Part shown: positions 1 through 6,213 of the stretch, one piece after another
Position numbering within the stretch: the stretch's first letter is position 1
Layout of the letters: every line of letters begins with the position of its first letter
The notes under the pieces: generated by a model
Database searches by the model: none
Seen by the model: only the letters and a program-made list of their open reading frames with translations
What the model was told of the DNA's origin: nothing
From: Jiangellaceae bacterium
Lineage (GTDB): Bacteria; Actinomycetota; Actinomycetes; Jiangellales; Jiangellaceae
Assembly (NCBI GenBank): GCA_030146385.1
Contig: JASLBX010000553.1
Span: 1 to 11,126, forward strand
Length of the DNA: 11,126 nt
Direction: 5' to 3'
Program-made: the position numbers and the translations under genes

Positions 1-732
1 GGCTGCCAGGGCGGCGGGGCTATCGGCCTGAGCCAGGAGACGATCCTGCGCAACACGTTGGGCCTGAAGAACGTCGTCGGCATCCTGCTCGAAGCGCGTA
101 GCGCCGGCGGAGCGACCCGGCCAAACGACGGCAGGGCCAACACGGCGCAAAGCCGCAAGCGGAAGACCTTCTCGGCGCTCTTCACGTACCACGAGTTCCT
201 GGACTACTTCCGCGCCAACCAGTCCGAGATCGCCCAGGCGGTCAAGGAGGGTAAGGAGTTCCAGATCTCCAACACCGGACGGATCGTGTTCCGGGGCTCG
301 TATGACGTGCCGGCCTTCCTACCGCCGCACCCCGGCGAGGCGCCCCCGCCGCCTGAGGTTCCTGGCCCGGACCGAATCCTCGAGGAGCCGGTCTGCGGGT
401 ACCTACTGACCGAGGATCAGTACAACGGGCCGAGGTCCGACAGCCCATCCGGCTTCCAGACCACTCTGGCCGACCGCATCGCGGCTCACGGCTGGAGGGT
501 CCAGACGCGGTCGAATGGGTACATGGTTCCGCTGACCCAGCCGGACCGCGGTCTCATCCCGTTGCTTCTCGACGGCCAAGCCGCCGAACCGTGGGTTGAC
601 GCCAAGCGCCTATACGGCCCGCCTGGAGACCAGCGGGCGCCACTGCCCGACAGCGCATGCGGACTCGGCCGCGGCGCCGCGTCGCCTGACCGCACCCCGT
701 CGCAGTCGGAGCTCAACTACATCACCGACTAA
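1..732 (+). CDS. M14 family zinc carboxypeptidase, C-terminal part (5' end outside window)
   Basis: The frame is open from base 1, so the gene begins before the window; 243 residues are visible. The early stretch GLKNVVGILLEAR (residues 21-33) matches the region of M14 metallocarboxypeptidases that carries the catalytic glutamate, here probably Glu31. The zinc ligands His-x-x-Glu and the later His would lie upstream and cannot be checked. The following FTYHEFLDYF helix and the long proline-rich loop fit secreted actinobacterial M14 enzymes, which trim C-terminal residues from peptides outside the cell. A TTG at 58 is only an internal codon and should not be used as the start. The C-terminus stops exactly where similarity to a LuxR remnant on the other strand begins, so the tail may have been shortened by a deletion. 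Family assignment is fairly sure; substrate is unknown. Confidence 0.75.
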   Translation, partial: GCQGGGAIGLSQETILRNTLGLKNVVGILLEARSAGGATRPNDGRANTAQSRKRKTFSALFTYHEFLDYFRANQSEIAQAVKEGKEFQISNTGRIVFRGSYDVPAFLPPHPGEAPPPPEVPGPDRILEEPVCGYLLTEDQYNGPRSDSPSGFQTTLADRIAAHGWRVQTRSNGYMVPLTQPDRGLIPLLLDGQAAEPWVDAKRLYGPPGDQRAPLPDSACGLGRGAASPDRTPSQSELNYITD

Positions 733-735
733 CGG

Positions 736-1013
736 GCGCGGGCTGAGGAACAGCCGCGCGGCCACTTCGCGGTTGCTTGCACCCTGACCGAGTGCATCGA
801 CGATGCGGCGCTGCTGCGTCGTCAGGCCGGACCACGCACCCGATTCGTCGCCATCGGTCTGGGTGGCAGCCTGCGTTCGACTCGAGCCCGGTTCGCCCAC
901 GTCAACGCACCGGCCCTGCTGAACGCCTCCAGCGCGGCGGCCAGGATCGAGCGAGCGTCGGACCGGCGTCGGGCACGGCGCAGGTAACCGCCGTCTCTGC
1001 TTTCGCTGTACCG
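736..1013 (-). pseudogene. LuxR-family regulator C-terminal remnant, frameshifted and truncated
   Basis: Reading the minus strand from about 1013 gives YLRRARRRSDARSILAAALE, followed by AFSRAGALTWANRARVERRL. This is the characteristic linker of large ATPase-type LuxR regulators before their DNA-binding domain. The helix-turn-helix itself follows in a different frame: LTTQQRRIVDALGQG, then ASNREVAARLFLSPR. The two halves are therefore separated by a frameshift between about 836 and 865. Similarity ends at the arginine codon 736-738, where an intact protein would continue with the recognition helix (SPRTVxxHLxxVFRKLG). At least the last 20-25 codons are missing, and the homology stops at the stop codon of the convergent carboxypeptidase. 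A few codons upstream of 1013 may also belong. It is non-functional as it stands. Confidence 0.75.
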
Positions 1014-1039
1014 ACCTGGGATCTACGACTGGAAGTCTG

Positions 1040-1163
1040 ATGGCGACGGCGTGGACTCTGAGTGTCGACTGTGCCGACCCAGCGAAACTGGCCGCTTTTG
1101 GAAGGTGTGCTGGGCTATGTCGACGCGGCACCGCCGCTGGGCTTCGGTAGCTGGGAGCAGTAG
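1040..1163 (+). pseudogene. VOC (glyoxalase-like) protein, N-terminal fragment with frameshift
   Basis: An ATG at 1040 with GGAAG five bases upstream opens MATAWTLSVDCADPAKLAAF, the typical first strand and helix of actinobacterial VOC proteins, which normally continue with FW and a GYV segment. That continuation is present but one frame away: VLGYVDAAPPLGFGSWEQ, ending at TAG 1161-1163. The frameshift falls at the TTTT run near 1096-1100, consistent with loss of one base from a Phe-Trp junction. Only about 40 of the usual 120-160 residues remain, and the next gene's ribosome site starts 20 bases later. It is a fragment, not a working enzyme. It is not the other half of the VOC piece at 5927-6179, which belongs to a different VOC subtype. 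Confidence 0.65.
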
Positions 1164-1196
1164 TCGATCCACTTCGGCGTCCGGAGGAGGCGTGGA

Positions 1197-1964
1197 ATGG
1201 CGGTTCAAGAAGCGCCCACCCCAAGGGTTGCTCTCGGGCATCTCCTTCCTCATATTGAAGGGATGTTTTTCGAGCTCGAGGATCGCTGTTCCGATTCGCC
1301 TTACATCGCACGAGTATGGCGATGCCGCAGCGATGACCTCGGCCACATGACCTCGGCGGCGGCCGCGCATTTGAGGCTGGTCATCTGGGAGCATCGCGGC
1401 CGGATCCGCGTCGCCGTCCGCGGTGCGGAGTCGACGGCGACCCCGTGCCCGGTTCCCGAAGACGCCTCGTTCCTCGGGATCAACTTTGCTGTCGGCACGG
1501 CGATGCCGCACCTTCCTCCAACTCGGCTGGTCAACGATTGGGTCGAGATACCCGATGCGACCCGCAGGTCGTTTGGGCTCGCAGGGTCCGCCTGGCACCT
1601 TCCCGACTACGAGAATGCTGAGGAGTTCGTACGGCGGTTGGTGCGTACCGGCACCGTGGTCCGTGATCCGCTGGTCAGCGAGCTGGCCCGCGGAGGCTCG
1701 ACCGACCTGTCTGCGCGCACCGTCCAGCGGCGCTTCGTGGCGGTCACCGGACTGACCCGGAGCGCCATTCGTCAGATCATGCGTGCGAGTGACGCGGCGG
1801 TGCTCATCCAGGAGGGCGTCGCACCGCTCGAGGTCGTCCATCGGCTTGGGTACTTCGACCAGCCACATCTCACCCATTCCTTGGTCCGGTTCGTGGGGAG
1901 GACCACCGGGCAGCTGAAAAGCCCGAACCCGTCCGCGCCACTGTCGCTTATCTACAAGACCTGA
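1197..1964 (+). CDS. AraC-family transcriptional regulator
   Basis: 255 residues, intact. The N-terminal 150 residues form the effector or oligomerisation region of the group with a conserved FxLGTxMPxLPxxxLVN-type segment (about 94-114) and an FxLAGSAWxxPxxxNAExxV segment (126-144). The C-terminal part is the AraC DNA-binding domain with two helix-turn-helix units: LSARTVQRRFVAVTG (171-185) and PLEVVHRLGYFDQPHLTHSL (210-229), followed by a shortened form of the usual end of the second helix. The ATG at 1197 is favoured by a strong GGAGGAGG site at 1183-1190, six bases away. Many homologues begin near the MFFELEDR segment, so ATG 1263 is an alternative with a poorer ribosome site. The reductase gene starts 88 bases downstream on the same strand and is a plausible target. 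Confidence 0.85.
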   Translation: MAVQEAPTPRVALGHLLPHIEGMFFELEDRCSDSPYIARVWRCRSDDLGHMTSAAAAHLRLVIWEHRGRIRVAVRGAESTATPCPVPEDASFLGINFAVGTAMPHLPPTRLVNDWVEIPDATRRSFGLAGSAWHLPDYENAEEFVRRLVRTGTVVRDPLVSELARGGSTDLSARTVQRRFVAVTGLTRSAIRQIMRASDAAVLIQEGVAPLEVVHRLGYFDQPHLTHSLVRFVGRTTGQLKSPNPSAPLSLIYKT

Positions 1965-2052
1965 ACCGCTCGGTCGGCCTAGCGTGTCGGTCGAAGCCGG
2001 ACGCCACTGCTGGTGGCCTAGGGCTCGTGAGTCGACACGTAGAGAGGCCAAG

Positions 2053-2637
2053 ATGCGTAAGATCGTCAACTCCACGTACGTCACCCTCGATGGCGTCGTG
2101 GAGAATCCCCACCTCTGGCCGAGGCTGCCACTCGGTGGCGCCGCCGAGCACGACGAGGTCCAGTTGGAGCTCGTCGAGCGGTGCGACGTCCTGCTTATGG
2201 GGCGGCGCACCTATGACGTGTTCGCGCCAGTCTGGCCGACGCGCAGCGGAGACGCCATCTCTGACCGAATCAACTCGATGCGCAAAGTGGTCGCATCGAC
2301 GACGCTGACCGACCCGACCTGGACAAACACAGAGGTCGTGGGCAGTGGGCTCGCCGGGCGGCTGAAGGAACTGAAGTCCGAACCCGGCGGTGACATCGTC
2401 CAGTATGGCGTAGGCCCGGTGACGCGCCTGATGTTGGACGAAGGCCTACTGGATGAGCTTCACCTGTGGGTGTACCCGCAGTTCATTCGCGCGTCGACGG
2501 AGGATCTGTTGTTCGACCCCGAGGTGGCAGCAACCTTCGACCTCAACGCCAGCCGCGTCCTCAGCAATGGCATCGTCGTCCTGCAGTACTCGGTCCGTGC
2601 TGACAACACATCTGCCGAGCCGGGTATTTCGGGGTAG
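2053..2637 (+). CDS. Dihydrofolate reductase family protein (RibD C-terminal domain-like)
   Basis: 194 residues, intact, about the usual length for the stand-alone RibD-C/DHFR-fold proteins common in actinobacteria. Recognisable parts are the first strand and substrate loop MRKIVNSTYVTLDGVVENP (1-19), the nucleotide-binding segment CDVLLMGRRTYDVFAPVWP (44-62) and the late segment QYGVGPVTRLMLDEGLLDEL (117-136), which holds the usual Gly-rich NADPH loop and LxDE(L) helix. The family reduces pterin- or flavin-precursor-like substrates with NAD(P)H, but most members have no proven substrate and it should not be called FolA. The ATG at 2053 is preceded by AGAGAGG at 2041-2047 and begins exactly where family members begin; the GTG at 1984 would add 23 unrelated residues. 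It follows the AraC regulator on the same strand and is followed by hairpins. Confidence 0.85.
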   Translation: MRKIVNSTYVTLDGVVENPHLWPRLPLGGAAEHDEVQLELVERCDVLLMGRRTYDVFAPVWPTRSGDAISDRINSMRKVVASTTLTDPTWTNTEVVGSGLAGRLKELKSEPGGDIVQYGVGPVTRLMLDEGLLDELHLWVYPQFIRASTEDLLFDPEVAATFDLNASRVLSNGIVVLQYSVRADNTSAEPGISG

Positions 2638-2676
2638 CGGGACAACTAACCAAGATCAAGCGTCGGCCACGCCACC

Positions 2677-2690
2677 GCGGCTTCGGCCGC
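2677..2690 (+). repeat. Short UUCG-loop hairpin after the reductase gene
   Basis: GCGGC-TTCG-GCCGC forms a 5-bp stem closed by C-G around a TTCG loop, a very stable RNA tetraloop. It lies 39 bases after the reductase stop and 39 bases before the larger hairpin. It may help to end or protect the transcript; there is no T-run. Confidence 0.4.
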
Positions 2691-2728
2691 CGAACCGGCT
2701 CATCCCGGTAGACAGTCGGCTGCGCCGG

Positions 2729-2765
2729 CACAGCGGCCCCAGTACGGCGCACAGGGGCCGCTGTG
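2729..2765 (+). terminator. Strong GC-rich hairpin, probable terminator of the AraC-reductase transcript
   Basis: CACAGCGGCCCC (2729-2740) and GGGGCCGCTGTG (2754-2765) are perfect 12-bp inverted repeats with a 13-base loop. The hairpin stands about 90 bases after the reductase stop and before the degenerate region. It lacks a T-tract, as is common for hairpin terminators in actinobacteria. As a perfect palindrome it could also act on the other strand. Confidence 0.65.
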
Positions 2766-2821
2766 GCAACGCAGTGGAAGCTCCCGCTACACAAAGATCA
2801 CCTTGTATCCCACGCTGAAAG

Positions 2822-3127
2822 GTCCGTAGGGTAGGTTCCGATCTGGCTGCCCGCTTTCCTCTGATCGCCCAAGATCCAGATGAGGTGCGGATCTGGTTGA
2901 TGGCTGAGGCCGAGGCCGCGAGTGAGTTGGCCGAGGGCATCCACCGTCCCGACCACCGAGCCTGTTGCGCTTGGGAAACCAGGCGAAGGCTACCCCTTGC
3001 CGTGGAGCGTCCAGACGTGGCTGCCAGGACACGATGCGACGGTGGAAGACCCCGCAGGCTCGATCGAGTTCACGCACGACCTCGCAGCCCTGATCGCCAG
3101 CCTGCGCACGGTTGACACGACCCGAGG
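2822..3127 (+). pseudogene. Aminoglycoside phosphotransferase family protein, N-terminal remnant
   Basis: Frame 2 from 2822 reads VGSDLAARFPLIAQDP and then WLMAEAEAASELAEG. This corresponds to the N-lobe strand with the ATP-binding region and the first helix of APH-family kinases. The expected continuation VPTTEPVALGKPGEGYPLPW, then SVQTWLPGHDATVEDP and HDLAALIASLRTVDTT, follows in frame 3. A frameshift therefore lies between about 2936 and 2950. The N-terminal 20-30 codons and the whole C-lobe, including the catalytic HGD and the metal-binding DxG region, are absent; similarity stops at about 3120-3127, where a different remnant begins. An in-frame TGA at 2816-2818 sits just upstream. The family includes aminoglycoside and other small-molecule kinases; this copy cannot be active and gives no sign of resistance. 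Confidence 0.75.
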
Positions 3128-3298
3128 CTCGCCGAAGCAGTAGACCACGTTCGTTCCAGACGCCTGGAGGACGGCACCTGGCCCCTCGATTGGAGCCTGC
3201 CCGGTCGGGTCTGGTTCGACGTAGACGACGGCGCCGGCCAGCCCTCTCGCTGGGTGACTCTGCGGGCGATGCGTGTGCTCAGATGGTGTGAGGCGTAG
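3116..3298 (+). pseudogene. C-terminal remnant of a terpene-cyclase/prenyltransferase-repeat-like protein
   Basis: Frame 2 reads HDPRLAEAVDHVRSRRLEDG, TWPLDWSLPGRVWFDVDDG and PSRWVTLRAMRVLRWCEA before TAG 3296-3298. The pattern DPRLxEA...RR..DGxW...PGRxWF...PSRWxTLRAxRVLRW resembles the last repeat and C-terminus of actinobacterial proteins annotated as squalene-cyclase or prenyltransferase-like alpha/alpha toroids. Roughly 60 residues remain, and the stop is at the natural-looking end. It is preceded directly by the kinase remnant in another frame, so the 5' part has been lost. The family call is from pattern memory and is tentative; that it is a real gene end rather than a chance frame is more secure. 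Confidence 0.5.
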
Positions 3299-3359
3299 GG
3301 AAGGATCGAACCAGACCTCGGACGTGGAGGCGTCGATGCCGCCGTTGGTCTAGGGTGCC

Positions 3360-3851
3360 GTGGTGAACACCGACGGCCCCGTCCCCGGATGCTTCCCCTG
3401 CGACCAGCAGGCAACCATCTCCCTTCCACCGCGCGAGGACGTCTTACACACCGATCACTGGCGCGTCGCCCATGCCTTCAACAGCACGCTGCCCGGCTGG
3501 CTGGTTTTGTTGCCGACCCGGCACGTCACTTCCTTCACCGAGCTGACGCCGGAGGCAGCCGACGAACTGGGTGGGCTCGTACGCCGCCTCGGTGCCGCCT
3601 TGGAAGCCGTCACAAGCTGTGTCAAAACGTATCTCATGCAGTTCTCCGAGGCCGAAGGGTTCTCCCACCTTCACCTCCACCTTGTGCCGCGGTTGTCCAA
3701 TCATCCCCAGGACGCACGCGGACCCAGGGTGTTTGCCTACTTGACTGGCGACCAGGCCCAGTGGCTTCCAGAGACGGAACGCGACACCATCGCGCTCTCG
3801 CTCCGCGCAGCGCTTGGGAAATCCGGTTTGTCGGATGACACCCGAGCCTGA
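3360..3851 (+). CDS. HIT family protein (nucleotide hydrolase/transferase superfamily)
   Basis: 163 residues, intact. The C-terminal histidine triad is SHLHLHLVPR, with His103, His105 and His107; in HIT enzymes the middle histidine forms the nucleotidyl intermediate. An N-terminal CFPC pair (11-14) resembles the zinc-binding Cys-x-x-Cys of many bacterial HIT proteins. The segment WLVLLPTRHVTSFTELTPEA (47-66) is the usual pre-triad strand. HIT proteins hydrolyse AMP-containing compounds such as diadenosine polyphosphates or adenosine phosphoramidates. Start choice is between GTG 3360 and GTG 3363, with only a weak AGGGTG upstream. The DNA ligase gene follows on the same strand, with 141 bases between the HIT stop and the preferred ligase start; the two may share a transcript. 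The exact substrate is unknown. Confidence 0.85.
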   Translation: MVNTDGPVPGCFPCDQQATISLPPREDVLHTDHWRVAHAFNSTLPGWLVLLPTRHVTSFTELTPEAADELGGLVRRLGAALEAVTSCVKTYLMQFSEAEGFSHLHLHLVPRLSNHPQDARGPRVFAYLTGDQAQWLPETERDTIALSLRAALGKSGLSDDTRA

Positions 3852-3970
3852 AGTAGTTTGGAGACGAGATAGCACGCGGACTCGCGCTTCTGCCGCGGAT
3901 CGGCTGGTCGGGGCGGGCCGCCGCCTGACCGTCGCTGTACCGGAAGGCACTGAGGTTCGGCCATGATGTC

Positions 3971-3987
3971 AGAAGGAGGCGAGGGGG
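3971..3987 (+). promoter_or_regulatory. Ribosome binding site that decides the ligase start
   Basis: AGAAGGAGGC followed by GAGGGGG lies inside the longer open frame, just upstream of GTG 3993. The in-frame ATGs at 3963 and 3966 have only a poor GAGG upstream. The protein begun at GTG 3993 starts like archaeal-type ligases, which supports this start. Confidence 0.6.
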
Positions 3988-3992
3988 CTGTC

Positions 3993-5753
3993 GTGCAGTA
4001 TGAGATCGTCGCCGAGGCGTACCGCGACTTGGAGCAGACCAGCGGCCGGCTGACGCTGATCAATCGTCTCGCGGCTCTACTTACCGAGACTCCCCCAGAA
4101 TTGCTGAGCCCGGTGTGTTACCTGTGTCAGGGTTTGATCGCGCCGCCGTTCGCAGGCGTGGACCTCGGCCTGGCTGAGAAGCTTGCTATTCGGGCGGTCG
4201 CCACCGCGAGCGGCGTCAGCCCCGAGCAGGTACGCCTCAGCCTGCGGGAGACCGGCGACCTTGGCCAGACCGCCGAGCAACTGCTGACCGTCACCGCTCC
4301 CGAACGGACCGCCACGTTGCCGGTTCTGGTCGTGTTCGACACTCTTCATGAGATCGCCGAGGCTGAAGGGAAGGGCTCGCAGGGCCGCAAGCTGGAGCTG
4401 CTAGCGGGCCTACTTGCCCAGGCCACCCCGCTGGAGGCTCGCTACCTGGTACGTCTGGTCACCGGCGCACTGCGGCTGGGAATCGGTACTCCCACCATCC
4501 TGGACGCGCTCGCACTCGTGCACACCGGTGACCGGGCCGCTCGGCCCGTCCTGGACCGCGCCTACAACATCTGCTGCGACCTCGGCCTCGTGGCATCCAC
4601 GCTCGCCGACGACGGGCTGGCCGCGGTCGAGCAGATGCAGGTGCGCCCGGGCAACCCGGTGCGCGCGATGCTCGCCCAGCGGCTGTCCGACGCCGACGAG
4701 ATCCTTGCCAAACTCGGCGGCGAGTGCGCGGCCGAGTACAAGTACGACGGCGTCCGCGTCCAGGCGCATCGCACCGCCGACGGCCGGATCGAGCTATTCA
4801 CCCGCCGGCTCGAGCGCATCAGCAACCAGTTCCCGGACATCGTCGAGTTGCTGCAGGAAGGACTTGCCCCTCGCGAAGCGATCATCGAAGGAGAGGTGGT
4901 CGCCTTCGACCCGGCCTCCGGGGAGCTGCGTCCCTTCCAGGAGGTCATGTTCCGGCGACGCAAGCACGGAATCGCCGAGGCCGTACGGGACGTGCCGGTC
5001 GGCCTGTTCTGCTTTGAGCTCCTGTACGCCGACGGGCAAGACCTCACTCGACTGCCTTATCTACAACGACGAGCGAGACTGGCCGGGGTAATCACCCCCT
5101 CGGCGCGACTCCGCCTCTCCACCGCCAACCAGGTCAGTACGGCCGCCGACTTGGACGCGGTCTTTGAACAGGCGGTCACCGACGGGTGTGAGGGGCTGGT
5201 CTGCAAGTCCGTGAGCCCAGCCGCTGGCTATCAGGCCGGTGCCCGTGGATGGCTGTGGATCAAGCTCAAGCGGGATTACCGCACCGAACTGGCCGACACC
5301 GTCGACCTGGCCGTCGTCGGTGCGCTCGCCGGGCGCGGTCGGCGCCACGGCGTGTACGGGGCGCTGCTGCTGGCGGCCTACGACCCTGCCGCGGACGTGT
5401 TCCGCACGGTGTGCAAGTGCGGCACCGGGTTCTCGGACGCCGAGCTCGCCGCGTTGCCCGACCGGCTGGCGCCGCTCGCCCGCTCCGAGCGTCCGGCTCG
5501 GGTCGATGCGCGGCAGCCAGCCGATGTGTGGTTCGAGCCGGGGCTCGTACTCGAGGTTCTCAGCGCCGAGCTGACGCTCTCGCCGAATCACACCGCAGGC
5601 TGGGATGAGATCAAAGAGAGCAGCGGGCTGGCGATGCGGTTCCCGCGCTTCACCGGGCGCTGGCGTGACGACAAGGCCGCAGAGGACGCGACCACAACCC
5701 AGGAACTCGTGCACCTGTACCGCATCGCACGGCGCGCACCGGCTAGCGCCTAA
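3993..5753 (+). CDS. ATP-dependent DNA ligase, archaeal/LigI type
   Basis: 586 residues from GTG 3993 and apparently complete. The protein joins nicks in duplex DNA through enzyme-AMP and DNA-AMP intermediates. Domains in order: N-terminal DNA-binding domain (about 1-215, with TPPELLSPVCYLCQG and GLAEKLAIRA), adenylation domain (about 220-430) and OB-fold (about 435-586). Motif I is KYDGVR with the nucleotide-accepting lysine at residue 250, close to its place in archaeal ligases. Motif III is EGEVVAF (about 299), IIIa is FELLYADG, IV is EGLVCKS (about 400), V is WLWIKLKRDY (about 418-428) and VI is RFPRFTGRWRDDK (about 549). All core residues look intact. Most bacteria rely on NAD-dependent LigA; actinobacteria often carry extra ATP ligases, but this one has the full N-terminal domain and YRETGDLG-like segment (here RETGDLGQTAEQLL) of the archaeal group. 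It probably serves repair. Its stop overlaps an antisense remnant. Confidence 0.93.
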   Translation: MQYEIVAEAYRDLEQTSGRLTLINRLAALLTETPPELLSPVCYLCQGLIAPPFAGVDLGLAEKLAIRAVATASGVSPEQVRLSLRETGDLGQTAEQLLTVTAPERTATLPVLVVFDTLHEIAEAEGKGSQGRKLELLAGLLAQATPLEARYLVRLVTGALRLGIGTPTILDALALVHTGDRAARPVLDRAYNICCDLGLVASTLADDGLAAVEQMQVRPGNPVRAMLAQRLSDADEILAKLGGECAAEYKYDGVRVQAHRTADGRIELFTRRLERISNQFPDIVELLQEGLAPREAIIEGEVVAFDPASGELRPFQEVMFRRRKHGIAEAVRDVPVGLFCFELLYADGQDLTRLPYLQRRARLAGVITPSARLRLSTANQVSTAADLDAVFEQAVTDGCEGLVCKSVSPAAGYQAGARGWLWIKLKRDYRTELADTVDLAVVGALAGRGRRHGVYGALLLAAYDPAADVFRTVCKCGTGFSDAELAALPDRLAPLARSERPARVDARQPADVWFEPGLVLEVLSAELTLSPNHTAGWDEIKESSGLAMRFPRFTGRWRDDKAAEDATTTQELVHLYRIARRAPASA

Positions 5754-5920
5754 GCGTCGAGCACTCTGATGCGCTCGGAAGTCGGTACCGCCTTGTGCAC
5801 GAGTTGCCACTGACCGTCGCGGTACACCTCGTAGGACGAGAAGACGGCCGGCACAGCGCCTGCAACCAGTGGATCCGCGTTGTCCATGAGCTGGAAGTGC
5901 AGGTGCGGAGCGGCAACGGC
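5750..5920 (-). pseudogene. M23-type (LytM) peptidase C-terminal remnant
   Basis: Reading the minus strand from about 5920 gives APHLHFQLMDNADPLVAGAV, then PAVFSSYEVYRDGQWQL, ending at a TAG (plus-strand 5750-5752). The PHLHF motif is the second zinc-binding HxH motif of M23 metallopeptidases, and the DP...PxxF...YEV tail fits one actinobacterial subgroup. Only the last 55 or so residues remain; the first zinc site (HxxxD) is gone. The stop codon lies one base inside the convergent ligase gene's stop. Upstream of 5920 the sequence turns into the plus-strand VOC remnant, so the junction is within about 5912-5926. It is a dead fragment; the family call rests mainly on the HLHF motif and its context. 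Confidence 0.6.
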
Positions 5921-5926
5921 TCGGCG

Positions 5927-6179
5927 ATGGGCGTCGTCCTCACCCGGCCGGTTGGGCGCGCACCCTCAGCGATATGGAACACCTACTTCTGGGTCGAAAG
6001 CGTCGACGAGGCCGCGTCCAAGGTGCTCGGTGCCGGCGGCGGCGTCGTGACCAAGCCCCTTGACTTCATGGACGCCGCCCGATGGCCGTCTTCACCGATC
6101 CCGAGGGAGCGGCGTTCTTCGCGTGGGAGGCGAAAGACACAAAGGAGCGCGGTTGGTCAACGATCCGGGCTCGCTGCAG
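5927..6179 (+). pseudogene. VOC (glyoxalase/bleomycin-resistance-like) protein remnant with two frameshifts
   Basis: Three consecutive frames together spell one VOC protein tail. Frame 2 gives PSAIWNTYFWVESVDEAASK, VLGAGGGVVTKPLDFMDAAR. Frame 1 from 6082 gives MAVFTDPEGAAFFAWEAKD. Frame 3 from about 6138 gives HKGARLVNDPGSLQ. This is the second-domain start, metal-binding Glu/Asp loop and end segment of the two-domain VOC type found in many actinobacteria. The first shift is at the CGCCCGATGG stretch near 6077-6082 and the second near 6136-6140. The N-terminal part and anything after SLQ are missing. The fragment lies between the ligase and the LLM gene in convergent orientation to the latter. 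Confidence 0.7.
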
Positions 6180-6213
6180 CCAGGGGGACGCGGCCGACAT
6201 GCAACGGGTCCCG

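Noticed and set aside
1023..2210. 395-codon minus-strand open frame
   Set aside because: Antisense to the AraC and reductase genes, which have clear domains and ribosome sites.
2822..3127. Active aminoglycoside resistance gene
   Set aside because: The catalytic and metal-binding half is missing and the reading frame is broken.
5061..5810. 249-codon minus-strand open frame
   Set aside because: Shadow of the ligase adenylation and OB domains. The real minus-strand signal here (M23 tail) is in another frame.
1040..6179. The two VOC pieces as halves of one split gene
   Set aside because: The first is a one-domain type with WTLSVDCADP start; the second is the WNTYFWVESVDE two-domain type. They do not complement each other.
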